A stretch of 64,000 bases of DNA. It comes from Citricoccus sp. K5. GTDB lineage: Bacteria; Actinomycetota; Actinomycetes; Actinomycetales; Micrococcaceae. The stretch lies in the NCBI RefSeq assembly GCF_902506195.1, contig NZ_LR732817.1:1-64000 (forward strand), in the 5' to 3' direction. The position numbers and the translations under genes were made by a program. Of this stretch, positions 58,758 through 64,000 are shown piece by piece. The notes beneath the pieces were generated by a model. It was not told the DNA's origin. It did no database searches and worked only from the letters and a program-made list of their open reading frames with translations. Within the stretch, counting starts at the first letter, position 1; every line of letters starts with the position of its first letter.

Positions 58758-59543
58758 ATGACGGCTGAGCTGGCTACCGACGTGGTGACGTGGGAGATCG
58801 TGCGTCCCGGGACCATGGTGGTGACCATGGACCGCGGACCGGCCAATGCGCTCGGCATTCCCCTGCTGGACGGGTTGCAATCCGCCTGTGACGCAGCCGA
58901 GGCCGCCGGGGATATCAAGGTCATGGTCATTCGCTCCGCCATCGACGGCTTCTTCGCAGCCGGTGCGGACATCAAGCATCTAGGCACCATCAATGCCGAA
59001 TCCTTCACCGCCTACGGCAACCAGATGCGGGCCGCCAACGACCGCATCGAATCCGCATCGTTCATCAGCATCGCCGCCGTCGACGGTCTCGCCTTGGGTG
59101 GCGGCATGGAACTTGCCATGGCCTGCACCTTCCGGGTGGGCGGCGCCCAGGCGCGGTACGGCCTGCCGGAGGTCAATATCGGGCTGATTCCCGGCGCAGG
59201 CGGCACCCAGCGGCTACCGCGGCTCGTCGGCCGTGGCAAGGCGCTCGACATCATCCTCACCGCCCGTAAGGTCCCCGCTGCCGAGGCGGCGGAGATCGGA
59301 CTCGTGGACCGCTCCACCGACGGCGATGTCCTGGAGGCAGCCCTCGCGCTCGCCGACGAATTCGCCGGGGCCTCGTTGCCGGCACAGCTGGCCGGCATCC
59401 GCTCGGTCGACGCCGCCTATGACCTGCCCTTCTCCGAGGGCGCACTGGTGGAACTGGAGCAGGAGCAGGGTCTCTTCGAACACGGTGAGGCCGCCGAGGG
59501 CATCGAAGCCTTCATCACCAAGCGCAAGCCGGACTTCGCCTGA
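58758..59543 (+). CDS. Enoyl-CoA hydratase (BadK-like candidate)
   Basis: A 261-residue crotonase with GADIKHLG, DGLALGGGMELAMAC and LPEVNIGLIPGAGGTQRL, retaining the first catalytic Glu; the second position reads KALDIILT, Asp for Glu. A hydratase acting on a cyclic or branched enoyl-CoA is likely; a BadK-type cyclohexene-carboxyl-CoA hydratase role is only a candidate. First gene under operator F. Confidence 0.84.
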   Translation: MTAELATDVVTWEIVRPGTMVVTMDRGPANALGIPLLDGLQSACDAAEAAGDIKVMVIRSAIDGFFAAGADIKHLGTINAESFTAYGNQMRAANDRIESASFISIAAVDGLALGGGMELAMACTFRVGGAQARYGLPEVNIGLIPGAGGTQRLPRLVGRGKALDIILTARKVPAAEAAEIGLVDRSTDGDVLEAALALADEFAGASLPAQLAGIRSVDAAYDLPFSEGALVELEQEQGLFEHGEAAEGIEAFITKRKPDFA

Positions 59544-59628
59544 ACCTCCCCGCGAGCAGTCGCCGGGTTTCGACCGGGTGACCGCCAGCGACCGACCAGC
59601 CATCCACCAGAAGGGACCAGGGGACACC

Positions 59629-60900
59629 ATGACCACTCCGGAACGATCGTTCACAGGACCGCTCGCAGGCCTCCAGGTCCTGGAGATCGGCGGCATGGGA
59701 CCGGGACCTTTCGCGGCCATGGTCCTGGCCGATCTCGGTGCCGACGTGGTCCGGGTCGACCGGGCCCACGGGGCCAGCCTGCCCGGGCCGAACCACGACT
59801 TCCGCAAAGAGGTCATGCACCGGGGCCGCCGTTCCGTGGCGGTGGACCTGAAGCATCCGGACGGGGCCGGCGTCGTCCTTGACCTGGCCGAACGCGCCGA
59901 CGTGGTCATCGAAGGCTTCCGGCCTGGGGTGGCCGAGCGGCTCGGCATCGGGCCGGAGGACTGCTTCCTACGCAATCCACGGATCATCTACGGCAGGATG
60001 ACCGGCTTCGGCCAGGACGGTCCGCTGGCCCAGGACGTAGGCCATGACATCAACTACATCGCCACCTCGGGGCTGCTGTCCCTCATAGGGCGCAAGGACG
60101 CACCGCCCACCCCGCCGCTGAGCCTGCTAGGCGACTTCGGCGGCGGTGGCATGCTGTTGGCCATGGGCGTGCTGGCCGCGCTGTGGGAGACCGAGCGATC
60201 CGGGGAGGGGCAGGTCATCGACGCGGCCATGGTGGACGGGGCTGCGCTGCTCGGCACCGCCTTCTTCGGGTTCATGCCCACTGGCGACTGGCGCCAGGAG
60301 CGCGGCGCGAACCTCGTGGACAGCGGCGCACCGTTCTATGACAGCTACGAGACCTCCGACGGCGGCTGGGTCGCCGTGGGCGCGATGGAACCGCACTTTT
60401 ATGCGGACTTGCTGACCGTCCTCGAGCTGGACGAGGCGTCGCTGCCCGGCAGCCAGTATGACGAGGCGGCGTGGCCGGCCCTCAAAGAGGTCATTGCGGA
60501 CCGCTTCCGCACCCGCACCCGGGACGAGTGGGTCACCGCGGCACGGGGCCACAATGCCTGCCTGCATCCCGTGCTGACCATGGACGAGGCCACCCGCTCG
60601 GAGCATGCCCGGGCCCGCGAATCCTTCACCGAGATCGACGGTGTGGCACAGCCGGCCCCGGCTCCGCGGTTCAGCCGCACCCCCGCGACCGTGACCGCGC
60701 CGCCGCCGTTGCCCGGCGAGCACACTGAGGGAGTCCTCGCCGATTGGGGGACACCGACGTGGAGGATTGCCGAATGGCTGAAGTCCGGTGCCGTCGTCGA
60801 TGCTGAGACCGCCGCCGGGGAAGACGCGGGAACTGCGATCGCGAACGGGACCGAGACCACCGAAACGACCACCGATTCGCCCGCCGAGGCGCGGGCCTGA
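59629..60900 (+). CDS. Alpha-methylacyl-CoA racemase (CaiB/BaiF family)
   Basis: A 423-residue class-III CoA-transferase-fold protein with the racemase signature: GGMGPGPFAAMVLADLGADV at the start, H139 in GHDINY and D169 in GDFGGGG, matching the catalytic pair of mycobacterial MCR. It would epimerise 2-methyl-branched acyl-CoAs so beta-oxidation can proceed, as needed for isoprenoid chains. The C-terminal 60 residues are an Ala/Thr-rich extension beyond the usual 360. Confidence 0.85.
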   Translation: MTTPERSFTGPLAGLQVLEIGGMGPGPFAAMVLADLGADVVRVDRAHGASLPGPNHDFRKEVMHRGRRSVAVDLKHPDGAGVVLDLAERADVVIEGFRPGVAERLGIGPEDCFLRNPRIIYGRMTGFGQDGPLAQDVGHDINYIATSGLLSLIGRKDAPPTPPLSLLGDFGGGGMLLAMGVLAALWETERSGEGQVIDAAMVDGAALLGTAFFGFMPTGDWRQERGANLVDSGAPFYDSYETSDGGWVAVGAMEPHFYADLLTVLELDEASLPGSQYDEAAWPALKEVIADRFRTRTRDEWVTAARGHNACLHPVLTMDEATRSEHARARESFTEIDGVAQPAPAPRFSRTPATVTAPPPLPGEHTEGVLADWGTPTWRIAEWLKSGAVVDAETAAGEDAGTAIANGTETTETTTDSPAEARA

Positions 60901-60917
60901 ACTGCCACGGAGCGACC

Positions 60918-61730
60918 ATGAAGACCACTGAGACCACATACGAGACCTTCACCCTGGATGAGCGGGCCCCCGGTGTGGTGGTGATGACGCTCAACCGCCC
61001 CGAGACTTACAACGCCATGACCAACACCATGTTCCGGGAGTTCGAGGAGTTGGCGTGGGCCATCGACGACGACGATGACATCCGAGTTTTGGTGATGACC
61101 GGCGCCGGTAAGGCCTTCTGCTCGGGTTATGACCTCAAGGATGCCGACGACCTGCCGAACCTGGGTGCCATGGGCATGCTCGACCAGCAGGAACGTGCCG
61201 CCCGGGCCCTGCTGGCCCTGCGCAGCATCCGCATCCCCTTCATCGCGGCCGTCAACGGCCCGGCGGCCGGCGGCGGCATGTCCCTGGCTTTGGCCGCGGA
61301 CATCCGGTTGGTCTCCGAATCCGGACGTTTCAACGCGGCGTTCGTCAAGATCGGCCTGACCGCGGGCGACCTGGGCGTTTCTTGGCTGCTGACGAGGTTG
61401 ATCGGCCCCGGCCATGCGGCCGAGATCGCCTACACGGGACGCCAGGTGGGTTCCGAGGAGGCGCTGCGGCTGGGTATGGCCACCAGTGTCCACCCGGACG
61501 GCGAGGTGGTGGCCGCCGCCGTGGAGTTGGCCGTGTCCATCACCGGGAACTCGCCCACCGGGGTCCAGCTGTCCAAGCGGGCACTGCAGGCCAATATGGA
61601 GGCTGCGTCCTACGCAGGAGCCCTGGAACTGGAGAACCGCGGCCAGGCATTGCTGACCCGTACCCAGGATATGTCCGAGGCGCTGGCCGCCTTCAAGGAG
61701 AAGCGCCAGCCGAACTTCATCGGGGCCTGA
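60918..61730 (+). CDS. Crotonase family protein, tandem copy 1
   Basis: A 270-residue crotonase with FCSGYDLKDAD and NGPAAGGGMSLALAADIRL. At the first catalytic-Glu site it reads NAAFVKIGL, so Glu is Phe; the second Glu is kept (AAEIAYTGR). An acidic residue in TAGDLG may substitute, as in isomerase-type members. It could be an isomerase or a hydratase with altered chemistry. 53 nt before a close paralogue. Confidence 0.82.
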   Translation: MKTTETTYETFTLDERAPGVVVMTLNRPETYNAMTNTMFREFEELAWAIDDDDDIRVLVMTGAGKAFCSGYDLKDADDLPNLGAMGMLDQQERAARALLALRSIRIPFIAAVNGPAAGGGMSLALAADIRLVSESGRFNAAFVKIGLTAGDLGVSWLLTRLIGPGHAAEIAYTGRQVGSEEALRLGMATSVHPDGEVVAAAVELAVSITGNSPTGVQLSKRALQANMEAASYAGALELENRGQALLTRTQDMSEALAAFKEKRQPNFIGA

Positions 61731-61783
61731 GGCCCGACACCTATCTGCCACTCAGGCACCCCGAGCGACGAAAGACGAGAGAC

Positions 61784-62596
61784 ATGAACCTGCAGATCCC
61801 CCAGCTGGAAACCCTGACCGTGGAAGAACTCCCCGGGGACATCGTGGTCCTCCGGATGAACCGGCCGGACCGGATGAACTCGCAGACCGTGCAGATGTTC
61901 ACGGAGTACGGCATCGCCGCCCGCGCCCTGCGGGACAGCGGCGCGCGAGCCATGATCCTCACCAGTGCCGGGGAGAAAGCCTTCTGCGCCGGATTCGACC
62001 TGGACGAGATCGACGTGATCACCACTATGGGCGTCCGGGAATTCCTCAAGTTCCAGGAGACCGCCACCGGAGGAATCCAAGGCATCCGGCACCTGCCGTT
62101 CCCCGTCATCGCGGCCATCCACGGGCCCGCGACCGGTGGCGGGCTGGCCCTGTCCCTGGCCGCGGACATCCGGCTGGCCGCGCCGACCGCCAAGTTCAGC
62201 GCTGCCTTCGTCAAGGTCGGGCTGTCCGTGGGCGAGCTGGGGACCTCCTACAACCTCACCCGGTTGATCGGCCCGGGCCGCGCCGCCGAGATCGGCTACA
62301 CGGGCCGGATCGTGAAGGCCGAGGAAGCTGAACGGATCGGGCTGGTCAACAGGATCGTGCCGACCGAGGAACTCTTCGACGCCGCCCTGATGATGGCCCA
62401 GCAAATTTCGGAGAACTCGCCGGGAGGCGTGCGCATGTCCAAGCGGGCCATCCAGCGCAATCAGGAGATCACCTCCTACGCGGCGGCCCTGGAACTGGAG
62501 AACCGGGGACAGGCACTGATGACGCGTACCGAGGACATGCCCGAGGCGCTGGCGGCGTTCAAGGAGAAGCGTGCGCCCCAGTTCACCGGGCGCTGA
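61784..62596 (+). CDS. Crotonase family protein, tandem copy 2
   Basis: A 270-residue paralogue of the preceding gene, sharing most of the C-terminal half (LTRLIGPG..AAEI.YTGR, ALELENRGQAL, EALAAFKEKR). The first Glu is again Phe (SAAFVKVGL), with SVGELG supplying an acidic residue. Tandem duplication followed by divergence is evident. The kinase gene starts 1 nt after its stop. Confidence 0.82.
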   Translation: MNLQIPQLETLTVEELPGDIVVLRMNRPDRMNSQTVQMFTEYGIAARALRDSGARAMILTSAGEKAFCAGFDLDEIDVITTMGVREFLKFQETATGGIQGIRHLPFPVIAAIHGPATGGGLALSLAADIRLAAPTAKFSAAFVKVGLSVGELGTSYNLTRLIGPGRAAEIGYTGRIVKAEEAERIGLVNRIVPTEELFDAALMMAQQISENSPGGVRMSKRAIQRNQEITSYAAALELENRGQALMTRTEDMPEALAAFKEKRAPQFTGR

Positions 62597-62597
62597 G

Positions 62598-63644
62598 ATG
62601 GAACGAGTCATGACACCCACTGATAACCGGGAACTGGTCTGGGACTGGACCGAGCAGACCCTGGCCGACTTGGCCTGTTTTCTCGAGGACCGCGGGGTGA
62701 TGTCCGGCCCACTGAGGTCGAAGCCGATCGGTGACGGACATTCCAACCTGACCTTCCTCATCACCAACGGCGAGGCGTCCGTCGTCGTGCGCCGGCCCCC
62801 GCCGCCCCCGCTGCCGCCGGGGGCGAACGACATGCTCCGGGAGGCCCGGTTCCTGTCCGGCCTGCACGGCACGGGCTATCCCGTGCCGGAGGTGCTGGCC
62901 ACCGCGCAGGAGGGCGAGGTGCTGGACGTGCCGTTCTACGTCATGTCCTTCGCGAGCGGCCACGTGGTCACGACCTCCACGCCGGAGGCCCTCGCCACCC
63001 CGGAGCAGCGGCTCAACATCGCCCACTCCCTGGTGGACAACCTGGCCCGGCTGCATCAGACGGACTACCGGGCCGCCGGGCTGGACGACCTCGGGCGGCC
63101 CGAAGGTTTCAACGCCCGGCACCTGAAGCGGATGGCCCGGCTGGTCCAGGACGCCGCGGGCAACCTGCCGGCGGATTTCGACGCCGTCTACGACTGGTTG
63201 GCCACCAACGTTCCCGCAGAGTCCGGGGAGGCGGTCATCCACAACGACTACCGCATCGGCAACACGATGATCTCGCCCGATGCTCCCGGCCGGGTCATCG
63301 CCATCCTGGACTGGGAACTGGCGACCCTGGGCGACCCCCTCTTCGACCTGGGGTACTTCCTGTCCTCCGTACCAGAGCCCGGCCACGCCCGAACCCCCAC
63401 CGAGGACCTGGGCGCGGCCATGCTCGAGGAGGGCTACCCCGGCCGTGCCGAACTTGCCGAGCGCTATGCCGAACAGACCGGGGCAGACCTGACCCACCTG
63501 GACTGGTACGTCACCCTGGCCCTGTGGAAGCTGGCCGCGCTGTACGAGTACAGCCGCCGCCGTGGGGAAGACGAGTACTACCTCACGCCCGGTCTCGTGG
63601 ACAGCTTCCTGGCTGAGGCCCGGGAGACCGCGGGGCTGGCATAG
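62598..63644 (+). CDS. APH-type phosphotransferase (ACAD10/11- or LvaA-like kinase), copy 2
   Basis: A 348-residue kinase: GDGHSNLTFLI near the start, catalytic loop HNDYRIGNTM, and metal motif ILDWELATLGDPLFDLGYF, the common acyl-CoA-linked APH form. With the copy at 36606 it makes two candidate 4-hydroxyacyl-CoA kinases in the island. A PPPPPLPPG run lies after the second strand. ATG 62598 is used; ATG 62610 is equally possible. Confidence 0.82.
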   Translation: MERVMTPTDNRELVWDWTEQTLADLACFLEDRGVMSGPLRSKPIGDGHSNLTFLITNGEASVVVRRPPPPPLPPGANDMLREARFLSGLHGTGYPVPEVLATAQEGEVLDVPFYVMSFASGHVVTTSTPEALATPEQRLNIAHSLVDNLARLHQTDYRAAGLDDLGRPEGFNARHLKRMARLVQDAAGNLPADFDAVYDWLATNVPAESGEAVIHNDYRIGNTMISPDAPGRVIAILDWELATLGDPLFDLGYFLSSVPEPGHARTPTEDLGAAMLEEGYPGRAELAERYAEQTGADLTHLDWYVTLALWKLAALYEYSRRRGEDEYYLTPGLVDSFLAEARETAGLA

Positions 63645-63723
63645 GCCTGACACCGAACCGAATCGACACCGACGACGCTGGCCTCTCACCCCGCGAGCCG
63701 GCGGCACCGCACCGAGGAGCACC

Positions 63724-64000
63724 ATGAGTACTGATTTCGACGACGCGATGATCACCACCACCACCACCGACATGCCGGAGAAGTTCTTCGACCGGTTCAT
63801 GTTCAACCTGCACCCCGACGACGGCACCAGCCCCTCACTCGTCCTGGGTGCCGGTGCCTATCCGCCCCGGGACGTGGCCGACGGGTTCGTGGTGCTCTCC
63901 ACCCCTACGGAGCAGCGCAACCTACGCTTCTCCACTGAGCTCTCCGCCACCGACGGAGCCTCCGTCGGACCGTTGCGCTGGGAGACGGTGGAGGACAACA
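63724..64000 (+). CDS. Start of an unrecognised protein, cut by the window edge
   Basis: 92 codons are visible with no stop before the end. It begins MSTDFDDAMI, followed by a Thr run and EKFFDRFMFNLHPDDG, then LVLGAGAYPPRDVADGFVVL. This recalls, without certainty, uncharacterised beta-rich proteins (DUF7064/7065-like) found beside APH-type kinases in lipid and terpenoid clusters. GAGGAG precedes the ATG. It is probably part of the same operon as the kinase, 79 nt upstream. Confidence 0.6.
   Translation, partial: MSTDFDDAMITTTTTDMPEKFFDRFMFNLHPDDGTSPSLVLGAGAYPPRDVADGFVVLSTPTEQRNLRFSTELSATDGASVGPLRWETVEDN

Overview
The window is high-GC DNA with densely packed, often ATGA-overlapping genes, GTG/TTG starts beside ATG and several apparently leaderless promoters. 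The family content (LuxR/LAL benzoate regulator, extended BenC, mycothiol-type maleylpyruvate isomerase relative, accD-accA-maoC-citE cluster) fits an aerobic actinobacterium, probably of the Micrococcaceae; this placement is inference. I see no rRNA, tRNA, IS element, integrase or CRISPR. The DNA reads as a long catabolic island on a chromosome or large plasmid.

Layout. (1) 0.2-10.9 kb: benzoate block, with BenE-type transporter, benABCD (benzoate to catechol), a LAL-type LuxR regulator and a BenK-type MFS transporter. No catechol dioxygenase gene is in the window. (2) 11.1-15.5 kb: a mycothiol-dependent maleylpyruvate isomerase relative, a VOC protein, and the glyoxylate shunt genes aceB and aceA. 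(3) 15.8-22.4 kb: nudix-tetR divergent from accD-accA-maoC-citE, which matches the leucine/isovalerate (and itaconate) cluster of mycobacteria. (4) 22.6-29.3 kb: a LuxR regulator followed by cytochrome P450 (CYP108/P450terp-like), ferredoxin reductase, [2Fe-2S] ferredoxin, alcohol dehydrogenase and aldehyde dehydrogenase, a set that would oxidise a methyl group of a terpenoid or alkyl-cyclic compound to a carboxylic acid. (5) 29.4-64 kb: a CoA-thioester degradation island with four acyl-CoA synthetases, two acyl-CoA dehydrogenases, five crotonases (one MenB/BadI-like), a BadH-like and four other SDRs, three medium-chain reductases, two thiolases, a family-I CoA transferase, an HMG-CoA-lyase-family enzyme, an alpha-methylacyl-CoA racemase, two APH-type kinases, and TetR, PucR and GntR regulators.

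Main hypothesis. Regions 4 and 5 together could encode aerobic degradation of a p-menthane-type monoterpenoid or an alkyl-cyclohexanecarboxylate: P450-driven oxidation to the ring acid, CoA activation, dehydrogenation and hydration, oxidation by the BadH homologue, and reverse-Dieckmann ring opening by the MenB/BadI homologue to a substituted pimeloyl-CoA. Branched-chain beta-oxidation would follow. The two ACAD10/11-LvaA-type kinases could remove a 4-hydroxyl as phosphate, and racemase, HMG-CoA-lyase-like enzyme and the accD-citE block could finish the branched pieces.

Most of this is tied together by a repeated operator, GGTCWGWCC inside about 15 bp. I found six clear copies and one weaker copy. 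In most of them the site lies on or beside a plausible -35/-10 promoter. They sit in front of the LuxR gene, the pucR operon, a reductase-hydratase operon, two acyl-CoA synthetase genes (one of them the weaker copy), the BadH/BadI operon and the racemase/kinase operon. The motif is of FadR type, and a FadR-type GntR gene (47014..47790) lies inside the regulon next to one copy. CRP/GlxR-like sites (TGTGA-N6-TCACA) add a probable second, global control layer.
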